Source: Ancrocorticia sp047501485 | GTDB lineage: Bacteria > Actinomycetota > Actinomycetes > Actinomycetales > Actinomycetaceae | Assembly: GCA_047501485.1 (NCBI GenBank) | Contig: JAZDRN010000009.1 | Location: 1 to 64,000 of the forward strand | Direction of reading: 5' to 3' | Length of the DNA stretch: 64,000 nt | The notes under the pieces: model-generated | Databases searched by the model: none | The model's input: only the letters and a program-made list of their open reading frames with translations | What the model was told of the DNA's origin: nothing | Part shown: positions 44,004-51,847 of the stretch, one piece after another | Layout: each line of letters starts with the position of its first letter | Position numbering within the stretch: position 1 is the stretch's first letter | Program-made: the position numbers and the translations under genes

Positions 44004-45332
44004 ATGAAAGATCATCGACGCCTCGTCGCGGCCGTCGCCGCGATGTCGATGCTTGGCCTCGCCGCATGCAGCTCCGACGATGGCGGAAGCGCCGATCCCT
44101 CAGGTAGCGCATCCCAGGCTCCCGCGGACGGGCAGACGATCACCCTGTGGTTGGCAGGCAGCGACACACCCGAGGAGATGCGCGACTACCTCAAGACCAC
44201 CTTCGAGGATCAGCATCCAGGCGCTACGCTCAACATCGAGGAGCAGACCTGGGGCGATCTGGTCACGAAACTGACCACCGCGCTACCGGACGCCAACAAC
44301 ACCCCCGACGTCGTCGAGATCGGTAACACTCAGACGCCGACCTTCTCGACCGTTGGGGCCTTCCGCGACCTCAGCCCGCTCTACGAGGAGCTGGGCGGAG
44401 AGAACCTACTGCAGTCCTTCATCGACGTCGGCACCGTGGAGGGCAAGCAGTACGCCATGCCCTACTATTTCGGCTCGCGCTACGTGTTCTACCGTTCGGA
44501 CATCTGGGAGGAGAAGGGAATCGAGGTCCCCAAGACCTTGGAGGAGTTCTCGGAGGCGGCCAAGGCACTCAAGACCGACACCCAATCCGGCTTCGCCATG
44601 GGCGGGCAGGACTGGCGCAACGGCATCTCCTGGGTATTCGCCAACGGCGGCGAGCTGGCAACCGTTGACGGTACCGAGTGGACCTCCACCCTCTCCGATC
44701 CGAAGACCATCGAGGGCCTCGAGATGTGGCAGGATCTCGTCCGCAACTCCTCGCTGCTGCCCACCACCGAACGCGATGTGGCCTACTGGGACTTCATCAA
44801 CGACGGCACGGACGGCTCGGCCCCGGAGGCCACCTCGATGATGGCGCCGGGTTGGGCTCGCTGGTCCATCGGCGACATGACCACGAACGATGAAGGCGAG
44901 GAGGTACGCGATGGCATGGCCGACGACTCCAAGTTCGACATCTTCGCGCTGCCCGGGATCGACGGCGGGCTCGCCCCCGTCTTCGCCGGAGGCTCCAACA
45001 TCGCCATCTCCGCCCAGTCGAAGAACCCCGAGCTGGCCGAGGACCTGCTGCGCATCATCTTCTCCGAGGAGTACCAGCGAATGCTCGGGGAGAACGGTCT
45101 GGGCCCGGCCAACGCGGAATACGTCGACTCCCTGGGCGACGACAAGTTCGCCGAGACGATGATCGAGACCGCTGCGGCTTCCAAGTTGACCCCGGCCGCT
45201 CCCGGTTGGGCGGCCATCGAGGGATCCTTCGTCTATGAGGAGCTCTTCCAGAAGATCGCCGAGGGCGGCGACGTGACCGCACTCGCCAGCGAGTACGACG
45301 CCAAGCTCACACCGATGCTCAACGGTAACTAG
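44004..45332 (+). CDS. Sugar ABC transporter substrate-binding lipoprotein
   Basis: 442 aa, solute-binding protein family 1. Lipobox LAAC (Cys about residue 21, LGLAACSSDDG), Ser/Asp-rich linker, then ITLWLAGSDTPEEMRDYLKT and PDVVEIGNTQTPTFS. ATG at 44004 with AAAGGAAA upstream; an ATG at 43974 lacks the features of a signal peptide start. The sugar is not readable; GlcNAc oligomers are suggested by the hexosaminidase. After the TAG the same frame stays open for 25 codons. Confidence 0.9.
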   Translation: MKDHRRLVAAVAAMSMLGLAACSSDDGGSADPSGSASQAPADGQTITLWLAGSDTPEEMRDYLKTTFEDQHPGATLNIEEQTWGDLVTKLTTALPDANNTPDVVEIGNTQTPTFSTVGAFRDLSPLYEELGGENLLQSFIDVGTVEGKQYAMPYYFGSRYVFYRSDIWEEKGIEVPKTLEEFSEAAKALKTDTQSGFAMGGQDWRNGISWVFANGGELATVDGTEWTSTLSDPKTIEGLEMWQDLVRNSSLLPTTERDVAYWDFINDGTDGSAPEATSMMAPGWARWSIGDMTTNDEGEEVRDGMADDSKFDIFALPGIDGGLAPVFAGGSNIAISAQSKNPELAEDLLRIIFSEEYQRMLGENGLGPANAEYVDSLGDDKFAETMIETAAASKLTPAAPGWAAIEGSFVYEELFQKIAEGGDVTALASEYDAKLTPMLNGN

Positions 45333-45453
45333 GCCGTTAAGCCGACTGTGCCTGAGGCACGACGATACCTCGCCGAGATCAACCGTTTGTACATGAAGTC
45401 GGGGTTCTAAAGGTGGATCTCGCGTACGAACACCTCACTTCACACGACCGGTA

Positions 45454-45487
45454 GCTCGGTTCACCGCCCGACAGCGGTGAACCGAGC
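45454..45487 (+). repeat. Perfect hairpin between binding-protein and permease genes
   Basis: GCTCGGTTCACCG (45454-45466) and CGGTGAACCGAGC (45475-45487) form a 13-bp stem with an 8-base loop, 31 bases before the permease start. Such intercistronic hairpins often make the binding protein more abundant than the permeases, by protecting the upstream mRNA or by partial termination. Confidence 0.7.
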
Positions 45488-45518
45488 ACCGCCACCCATC
45501 TTCGTCCTCGGAGCATCC

Positions 45519-46427
45519 ATGCCTGAAACCACAACGCGACGCAGAAAACGTCAATTCACGCCTTACCTTCTTCTCCTCGGGCCCCTCCTCCTTCTCCTGG
45601 CCGGTCTCGGCTACCCGCTCTTCTGGCAGATCGTCACCTCGCTCCAGGAATACGGCCTGGCTCAACAGTTCGGGCAGCCGCCTACCTTCGCCGGCCTCGA
45701 CAACTTCGCCCGCATCTTCGCGGATAAATCGGTCTGGGCCGTCGTCGTCCGCTCCCTCCTGTTCTGCTTCGTCAACGCAACCGCGACCGTCGCGATCGGG
45801 TTGGCATTCGCGCTGCTCATGCGGGCCGTGCACGGTCCGGTCAGGATCGCCATCCAGATCGCCCTGCTGCTGGCGTGGGCGATGCCGATGGTCGCCGCCG
45901 TGACGGTCTTCCGCTGGCTCTTCGACTACCGCACGGGCATCGTCAACTGGCTGGCGACCTCCGTGGGTCTCACCGGCTTCGACCGCTTCGCCTGGCTGTC
46001 GCAGCCTCTGACCTTCTTCGTGGTGGCCAGCGCCATCATCATCTGGATGTCGGTGCCCTTCGTGGCGCTGTCCCTCTATGCCGGGCTGACCCAGGTGCCG
46101 GGCGAGGTCATCGAGGCGGCGCAGATCGACGGCGCCTCACGCACGCAGCAGCTCCGTCACATCCTGCTGCCGATGGTGCGCCCCGTGCTCTCGATCGTGC
46201 TGCTGCTCCAGCTCATCTGGGATCTGCGCGTCTTCGCCCAGATTCGTATCCTGCAGGACGCGGGGGCGCCCGTGGCCGAGACGAACCTGCTGGGCAACTT
46301 CATCTACGAGCTCGGCATGGGCAGCCACAATTTCGGCGGCGCCTCCGCCGTCTCCCTCTTCGTGCTGGCCCTGACCGTCCTCATCAGCTGGCCCTATGTC
46401 CGCGTTCTTCTCAAGGAGGATCAGTGA
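45519..46427 (+). CDS. Sugar ABC transporter permease (MalF type)
   Basis: 302 aa with six membrane segments and the EAA coupling loop (EVIEAAQIDGASRTQQLRHILLP-type, about residue 200). Starts with YLLLLGPLLLLLAGLGYPLFWQ. I chose ATG at 45519 (MPETTTRRR) with GGAG upstream. It shares one base with the next permease (TGATG). No ATPase is encoded in the cluster, so a shared MsiK-like ATPase elsewhere is expected; this is inference. Confidence 0.91.
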   Translation: MPETTTRRRKRQFTPYLLLLGPLLLLLAGLGYPLFWQIVTSLQEYGLAQQFGQPPTFAGLDNFARIFADKSVWAVVVRSLLFCFVNATATVAIGLAFALLMRAVHGPVRIAIQIALLLAWAMPMVAAVTVFRWLFDYRTGIVNWLATSVGLTGFDRFAWLSQPLTFFVVASAIIIWMSVPFVALSLYAGLTQVPGEVIEAAQIDGASRTQQLRHILLPMVRPVLSIVLLLQLIWDLRVFAQIRILQDAGAPVAETNLLGNFIYELGMGSHNFGGASAVSLFVLALTVLISWPYVRVLLKEDQ

Positions 46428-47299
46428 TGAGGCCTCTCGCACGCCGGCGTTTCAACGCGGCGAAGCTGTTTCAGGACCTGCTGGGCCTGGTGGTGGCCCT
46501 GGCATGGATCTTCCCCGTCTATTGGATGGTGCTCTCGGCACTGACGCCGAACGCCCGCCTGCGGCAGATGCCGCCCTCGTTCCTGCCCTCGAACGCCACC
46601 TTCGCCAACTTCAAGAGAGCCGTCACCGATCCGGGCTTCATCCCCGCCCTCAAGATGAGCCTGTCGATCACGCTCCTCACGGTTCTCGTGGTTCTAGTGC
46701 TGGCGTTCCTGGCCGCGTTGGCCATCTCACGATTCCGATTCCGCGGTCGAAAATCCTTCGTCCTGGCCATCCTGTTGATCCAGATGCTTCCCGCGGAAGG
46801 CCTCTTCATCGCCCAGTACAAAATGCTCTCCAACGTGGGAGAAAAGGTACCGGCGCTGGGTCTGAACTCGGTTCTGGGCATCACGATCCTCTATTCGGCT
46901 GCCGTCATCCCCTTCACCATCTGGATGCTGCGCGGCTTCGTCTCCGGAGTGCCCGTGGAGTTGGAGGAAGCCGCGATGGTCGATGGGCTGTCCAGACCCA
47001 TGGCCTTCCTGCGCATCACCTTCCCTTTGCTGGCGCCGGGCCTGGTAGCATCCGGCGTCTACGCCTTCCTGCAGGCCTGGAACGAGTTCACGATCGCGTT
47101 GGTGGCGCTGCAGGACCAGGAGGCGCGCACGCTTCCCCTGTGGCTACGCGAATTCCTCAACGCCTCCGTCAATCGCGGCGTGGATTGGGCACAGGTCATG
47201 GCCGCCTCAACCATCATCGCTATCCCCGTCATCATCTTCTTCCTCATCGTGCAAGGGCGGATGACATCCGGCCTCGTCTCCGGGGCGGTGAAAGGATGA
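46427..47299 (+). CDS. Sugar ABC transporter permease (MalG type)
   Basis: 290 aa, six membrane helices, EAA loop VELEEAAMVDGLSRPMAFLR. The start ATG at 46427 has a full AAGGAGGA site and overlaps the upstream stop. Pairs with the 45519 gene. Overlaps the kinase gene by ATGA. Confidence 0.91.
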   Translation: MRPLARRRFNAAKLFQDLLGLVVALAWIFPVYWMVLSALTPNARLRQMPPSFLPSNATFANFKRAVTDPGFIPALKMSLSITLLTVLVVLVLAFLAALAISRFRFRGRKSFVLAILLIQMLPAEGLFIAQYKMLSNVGEKVPALGLNSVLGITILYSAAVIPFTIWMLRGFVSGVPVELEEAAMVDGLSRPMAFLRITFPLLAPGLVASGVYAFLQAWNEFTIALVALQDQEARTLPLWLREFLNASVNRGVDWAQVMAASTIIAIPVIIFFLIVQGRMTSGLVSGAVKG

Positions 47300-48252
47300 G
47301 CGGATTCGATCTGAGCGATCTGATCGGCTCGCATGAGGCGGTCGTCGGCGTCGACGTCGGCGGGACCAAGACGCACGCCGTGCTCTTCTCAGATCAAGGC
47401 CCCATCGCCTCCGCACGGCGCCGCACACGCACCACGGGGCCGAGCGGGATCATGAAGACGCTCGAGGATGTGCTCGGTGAGGTTGCTCAGCAGCGGGAAA
47501 CCACCGGGTTGCGGCTCGTGGGCATCGGGATCGGCATTCCCGGCATCGTCTCCACCGGGCAGGGAACGGTCTCCCACGGCGTGAACGTGGGGTTGCCCGG
47601 AGCGGACTTCCCCCTGGCGGCGCTGGCTGCGGAGCACTTCGCCACTCCCGTCTTCCTCACCAACGATGTCACCGCCGCGACTCTGGGAAGTGCCCGGCTC
47701 ATGGGAGTGGGAGGGGACGTCGCCCTCATCTCCATCGGCACCGGCTTAGCGACCGGAATGATCCTCGACGGCCTCCCCCGTTACGGAGCCCTCGGCAGTG
47801 CCGGAGAGATCGGCCATATCCCCTACATCGCGGACGGACTGCCCTGCCCCTGCGGGCAACAGGGCTGCCTGGAGCTCTTTGCCTCCGGCAACGCGCTGGG
47901 CCGGATGTGGCCAGCCCGGGACGGGCTCAAACCCGCGGAGAGTCTGCTCGCCGCTGCCTCAACGGGAGATGAGACAGCCCGCGATGTCCTCTCCGTCTGG
48001 ATGGGTGCCATAGCCCACACCGTGACAACCGTGGGGCTCACGCTCGATATCGCCACCATCCTGATCGGCGGCGGCATCGCCGAGATCGGCGCGCCCTTCC
48101 TTGCGGCCCTGCGCGCGGAACTGGAGCGCAGAGCCTCCGGCTCGCAATTCCTCACCCACATGGATCTGACGAGTCGTGTGGCCCTCGTGCCACCGGGGCT
48201 GGAGGTCGCCCCGCTCGGCGCGGCGCTCGCGGCGATCGGCGAGGCCTCCTGA
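47296..48252 (+). CDS. ROK-family sugar kinase
   Basis: 318 aa. ATP-binding motif VGVDVGGTKTHAVL at the N-terminus, catalytic Asp in FLTNDVTAATLG, zinc motif CPCGQQGCLE, and SIGTGLATGMILDG. No DNA-binding domain, so a kinase (GlcNAc kinase or glucokinase) rather than a repressor. Located at the end of the transport operon, where it would phosphorylate the imported sugar; nagA and nagB are not in the window. Confidence 0.88.
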   Translation: MSGFDLSDLIGSHEAVVGVDVGGTKTHAVLFSDQGPIASARRRTRTTGPSGIMKTLEDVLGEVAQQRETTGLRLVGIGIGIPGIVSTGQGTVSHGVNVGLPGADFPLAALAAEHFATPVFLTNDVTAATLGSARLMGVGGDVALISIGTGLATGMILDGLPRYGALGSAGEIGHIPYIADGLPCPCGQQGCLELFASGNALGRMWPARDGLKPAESLLAAASTGDETARDVLSVWMGAIAHTVTTVGLTLDIATILIGGGIAEIGAPFLAALRAELERRASGSQFLTHMDLTSRVALVPPGLEVAPLGAALAAIGEAS

Positions 48253-48270
48253 AGCCCGGGCGCACGGCAC

Positions 48271-48852
48271 CTACGCGCCGGCCGGGAACTGCCTCTCCCA
48301 TTCGGCCGCAAGCTGCTCCCGCGTGTCCGCGAGAATGGCGGGCACCGCCTTCGTCTGCGCGATGATGGGCAGGAAGTTGGCGTCCCCGCCCCAGCGCGGA
48401 ACCACGTGCTGGTGGATGTGCGCGGCGATTCCCGCGCCGGCCACCTCGCCCTGGTTCATGCCCAGGTTGAATCCCTGCGGATTCATGGCACTCGCGATGA
48501 CACTCATGGCTCGGGCTGTCATCTCCCCCATCTCGATGCGCTCGGCGTCGGTGAGATCGGGGTAGAGCGAGACGTGGCGGTAGGTGCAGACGAGCACGTG
48601 ACCCGAGTTGTAGGGGTACAGGTTGAGCAGTGCGAAGCAGGTGTCGCCTCGCGCGATGATCAGGCCCTCGGCGTCGCCTCCGCCAGGCACCCGGCAGAAC
48701 GGGCATTCGGAGGCGGTGCCGTTCGCAGGCTTGGCGTCTCCCCCGACGTACGCGGCGCGATGCGGGGTCCACAGGCGCCCGAATCCATCTTTGTCTCCCG
48801 GGTAGGTCGCCGCCTCATCGACGACGACCCCGTCCCAATCACTGCCCGGCAT
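48271..48852 (-). CDS. HIT-family hydrolase
   Basis: 193 aa. HIT motif HIHQHVVPR (HxHxHxx) with the catalytic central His, and an N-terminal CPFCRVPGGGDAEGLIIARG zinc-binding segment. Actinobacterial members of this type are next to thrS and pgsA (Rv2613c-like). I used ATG at 48852; it overlaps thrS by 14 bases and has GGAGGG 12 bases upstream. Convergent with the ROK kinase, 18 bases apart. Confidence 0.88.
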   Translation of the reverse strand: MPGSDWDGVVVDEAATYPGDKDGFGRLWTPHRAAYVGGDAKPANGTASECPFCRVPGGGDAEGLIIARGDTCFALLNLYPYNSGHVLVCTYRHVSLYPDLTDAERIEMGEMTARAMSVIASAMNPQGFNLGMNQGEVAGAGIAAHIHQHVVPRWGGDANFLPIIAQTKAVPAILADTREQLAAEWERQFPAGA

Positions 48853-50878
48853 CGATACGCTCACCCTCCGGATCGTTGACGCGGCGCTCGACCACATCGA
48901 CGATGTGGGCCACTGCGTCCGGCACCGCGATGCCGTTCTCCTGGAAACCGTCGCGGTAGCGGAAGGATACCGCTCCGTTCTCGGCGTCCTCGCCACCCGC
49001 GATGAGGGTGAAGGGAACCTTGTCCTTCGACGCGTTGCGGATCTTCTTTCCGAAGCGATCGTCGGAGTGATCCACCTCGACCCGGATCCCCTTGGCACGC
49101 AACTGGGCGGCGACGTCGTCGACATACCCGTCGAAAGCCTCGGCCACGGGAATGAGCCGCGCCTGGACCGGCGAGAGCCAGGCGGGGAACGCCCCGCCGT
49201 AGTTCTCCACCAGCACGCCGATGAAACGCTCCACGGAGCCGAGCTTGGCGGAGTGGATCATGACCGGGCGCTGGCGCGAACCGTCGGCGGCAGTGTACTC
49301 CAGGCCGAAGCGCTCGGGCTGGTTGAAGTCGTACTGCACGGTGGACATCTGCCAGGTACGGCCGAGTGCGTCCTTCGCCTGTACGGAAACCTTGGGCCCG
49401 TAGAACGCGGCCCCACCGGGATCGGCCACCAGATCGAGGCCGGTGGACTCGCATACCTCCTGGAGCACGCGGGTGGCCTCCGCCCAGTCCTCGTCCGATC
49501 CGATGAACTTGTCCTGGTTCTTGCCATCGGGATCACGGGTGGACAGCTCGAGGTAGAAGTCCGAGAGCCCGAAGGCGGACAGGACGTCATCGAAGAAGCT
49601 GAGCAGCTCGCGGATGACCTGCGGCGCCTGCTCGGGCGTGCAGTAGATGTGCGAGTCATCCTGAGTGAAGCCGCGCATCCGGGTGAGTCCCTGGACCACG
49701 CCCGACTTCTCGTAGCGGTAGTCGTGGCCCATCTCGAAGAGCTTGAGTGGCAGCTCGCGGTAGGAGCGTCCGCGCGAGCGGTAGATGAGGTTCTGCATCG
49801 GGCAGTTCATCGCCTTGAGGTAGTACTCCTGGCCCTCTTTGGTGATGTTGCCGTCCTCGTCGCGCTCCTCGTCCACGTTCATGGGCGGGAACATGGTGTC
49901 CGCGTAGTGCGGCAGGTGCCCGGAGGTGTGGAAGAGACCGCCCTTGGTGATCTCGGGGGTGTATACGATCTCGAAACCGCGCTTCAAGTGCTCGTCGACG
50001 ATGAATTCCTCGATGATGTGGCGCAGCATGCCGCCCTTGGGATGGAACACGGCCAGCCCGGGACCGATCTCCTCCGGGAAGCTGTACAGATCAAGCTGGG
50101 CGCCCAGTTTGCGATGGTCGCGCTTCTCGGCCTCGGCGATGCGCGTCTGGTAGGCGATCAGCTCGTCCTTGGACGGCCAGGCGGTGCCGTAGATGCGCTG
50201 CAGTCCGTCGTTGGCCTGGTTGCCCTTCCAATAAGCCGCGGAGGCCTTGGTGAGAGCGAAGCCGTTACCGATGAGCTTGGTGCTCGGCAAGTGCGGCCCG
50301 CGGCACAGGTCCTTCCAAGCCACCTCGCCGCTGCGGCGCACATTGTCATAGATCGTCAGCTCGCCGTGGCCGACTTCGACCGAGGCATCCTCCGCTCCAC
50401 CTCCCTTGGTCTGTACCAGTTCCAGCTTGTAGGGCTGATCGGCGAGTTCGGCGACGGCCTCGTCCTCGGTCACGACACGACGGCGGAAGGTCTGCCCCTC
50501 CTTGACGATGCGCTGCATCTTCTTCTGCAGGTCGCGCAGCAGTTCGGGGGTGACGGCGTCGATGTTGCCGAAGTCGTAGTAGAAGCCATCGGTGATGAAC
50601 GGTCCGATACCGAGGTTGACGTCGGGGAAGGTGTCCTGTACTGCCTGTGCCAGCACGTGGGTGGTCGAGTGGCGCAGGATGTCCAAGCCATCGGGAGAGG
50701 AGATGTCGACCCCTTCGACGACGGCGCCATCGGGCAACGTCGTCAGGTCCGTGTCCAGATCCTTCAACTCATCGTTGACACGCAGGGCCACGATGGTGCG
50801 AGCCTTTGCGTAGAACTCCGATCCGGTGGACAGTTCTTCGCTGGGATGGACGTTGCCGTCTATCGAGATCACGGACAC
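48839..50878 (-). CDS. thrS: Threonyl-tRNA synthetase
   Basis: 679 aa class II synthetase. TGS-like N-terminus, editing domain with HSTTHVLAQA (HxxxH) and the editing Cys in DLCRGPHLPST, catalytic core with MNCPMQNLIYRSRGRSYREL-type motif 2 and the C-terminal anticodon-binding domain. GTG start at 50878 with AAGGAG five bases upstream. I saw no T-box in the upstream 96 bases. Confidence 0.97.
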   Translation of the reverse strand: MSVISIDGNVHPSEELSTGSEFYAKARTIVALRVNDELKDLDTDLTTLPDGAVVEGVDISSPDGLDILRHSTTHVLAQAVQDTFPDVNLGIGPFITDGFYYDFGNIDAVTPELLRDLQKKMQRIVKEGQTFRRRVVTEDEAVAELADQPYKLELVQTKGGGAEDASVEVGHGELTIYDNVRRSGEVAWKDLCRGPHLPSTKLIGNGFALTKASAAYWKGNQANDGLQRIYGTAWPSKDELIAYQTRIAEAEKRDHRKLGAQLDLYSFPEEIGPGLAVFHPKGGMLRHIIEEFIVDEHLKRGFEIVYTPEITKGGLFHTSGHLPHYADTMFPPMNVDEERDEDGNITKEGQEYYLKAMNCPMQNLIYRSRGRSYRELPLKLFEMGHDYRYEKSGVVQGLTRMRGFTQDDSHIYCTPEQAPQVIRELLSFFDDVLSAFGLSDFYLELSTRDPDGKNQDKFIGSDEDWAEATRVLQEVCESTGLDLVADPGGAAFYGPKVSVQAKDALGRTWQMSTVQYDFNQPERFGLEYTAADGSRQRPVMIHSAKLGSVERFIGVLVENYGGAFPAWLSPVQARLIPVAEAFDGYVDDVAAQLRAKGIRVEVDHSDDRFGKKIRNASKDKVPFTLIAGGEDAENGAVSFRYRDGFQENGIAVPDAVAHIVDVVERRVNDPEGERIDAGQ

Positions 50879-50974
50879 TTGGTCTCCTTATAGTCATTCG
50901 TCGCACGCACATACGACGGTGCGTACTGGACCCATAGTACCCGCGTGCCGGCAACGGGCCTCACGGCGGGCGGG

Positions 50975-51661
50975 TTAATCTCTCCACAGATAGGCGGGCA
51001 CCTCGATCTCGTGTTCGGTATCCCACGGCCGCGTCCATCCGCCCATCTCGAGGACGTCGTTCAACAAGTGTGCGGTGAACCCCCAGACGAAGAGGCCACC
51101 GGCCGAAAACGCGGGCCCGCGATATCCCACCGGCAGCGTGGCGGTGAAACGCGACGCCGGATCCGCCAGCTCCTCCACAGCGACGCGATGCACGGCCGCG
51201 ACCTCACCGGGGTCGACGACGGCGACGGTCCCGGCTCCGTCCCAGCTCCCGAGGATCGCGGTCACGTCGAAACTCGAGGCATTGACGTGGCTCGGAGGCA
51301 ACGCTCCGAAGACGTCGACGAGGGCTGGGTCCAGACCCACTTCCTCCTGAGCCTCCCGAAGCGCCGCATCGACGGCTCGCTCCCCCTCCTCCAATCCACC
51401 ACCTGGGAATGCCACCTGGGAAGGATGCGAGCGCAGTGTCGCCGCACGTTCCGTGAGGACGACGTCGCCGCCCGGTTCCGAGATCAGGATGAGCACCGCA
51501 GCCCGGCGCGCATTTCCCCTCGCTGGGCGGGATCCGTGCCGCGCGGGCTTGCCATCGCGCGCTACCGCGCTGACCTCCTCCGGCTCCAGCACCCCGGTCC
51601 TCAGCGTCACGAGGTCACGGTCCAGATGCTCGAACTTGCTGCGCAACTGCTCAATGCCCAC
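50975..51661 (-). CDS. CoA pyrophosphatase-like NUDIX hydrolase
   Basis: 228 aa. It has the CoA-diphosphatase pattern: LTERAATLRSHPSQVAFPGG followed by the Nudix box GGGLEEGERAVDAALREAQE and EEVGL. Predicted to cut CoA to phosphopantetheine and 3',5'-ADP; activity not certain. GTG start at 51661 lies about six bases after TAGGCT, so its mRNA may be leaderless. Divergent from the ABC-F gene. Confidence 0.88.
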   Translation of the reverse strand: MGIEQLRSKFEHLDRDLVTLRTGVLEPEEVSAVARDGKPARHGSRPARGNARRAAVLILISEPGGDVVLTERAATLRSHPSQVAFPGGGLEEGERAVDAALREAQEEVGLDPALVDVFGALPPSHVNASSFDVTAILGSWDGAGTVAVVDPGEVAAVHRVAVEELADPASRFTATLPVGYRGPAFSAGGLFVWGFTAHLLNDVLEMGGWTRPWDTEHEIEVPAYLWRD

Positions 51662-51687
51662 CTCTTAAGCCTAGCTTCCACACATGC

Positions 51688-51693
51688 TAATAT
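51688..51693 (+). promoter_or_regulatory. Extended -10 box of the ABC-F leader
   Basis: TGC-TAATAT is an extended -10 element; the first base of the ATG at 51701 lies eight bases past it, so transcription probably starts at or next to the first upstream ORF. Confidence 0.6.
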
Positions 51694-51700
51694 CGCATCC

Positions 51701-51724
51701 ATGTTGCATCATTTCTTCATGTGA
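51701..51724 (+). CDS. Possible leader peptide uORF1 (MLHHFFM)
   Basis: Seven codons, ATG TTG CAT CAT TTC TTC ATG TGA, beginning at the predicted transcription start; likely leaderless. Too short for homology; called only by position upstream of an ABC-F resistance gene. Confidence 0.35.
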   Translation: MLHHFFM

Positions 51725-51796
51725 GTACCGGGCAGACGCCGGCGCAGCCTTGACGCTGCGCGTTCAGGCGTACTCGAGTCCGTTATCAGCGGCGCC

Positions 51797-51838
51797 ATGC
51801 CGCGTATTCGTGTATCGCATTTCGCGACACTCACATGA
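51797..51838 (+). CDS. Possible leader peptide uORF2 (MPRIRVSHFATLT)
   Basis: Thirteen codons ending at TGA 51836-51838, which overlaps the AAGGA ribosome-binding site of the ABC-F gene. It lies within a set of hairpins (51789-51803 and 51812-51829). An antibiotic-stalled ribosome here could expose or block the downstream start. It has no clear Shine-Dalgarno sequence of its own. Confidence 0.45.
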   Translation: MPRIRVSHFATLT

Positions 51839-51847
51839 AGGAACAAC

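Noticed and set aside
48905..50893. 662-codon plus-strand frame
   Set aside because: Exact antisense of thrS with no ribosome-binding site or known motif.
50879..50974. T-box riboswitch before thrS
   Set aside because: The gap is under 100 bases and has no T-box sequence or specifier stem; the same holds for hisS.
51749..51847. Rho-independent attenuator in the ABC-F leader
   Set aside because: Hairpins exist but none is followed by a T-run; translational control is more likely.
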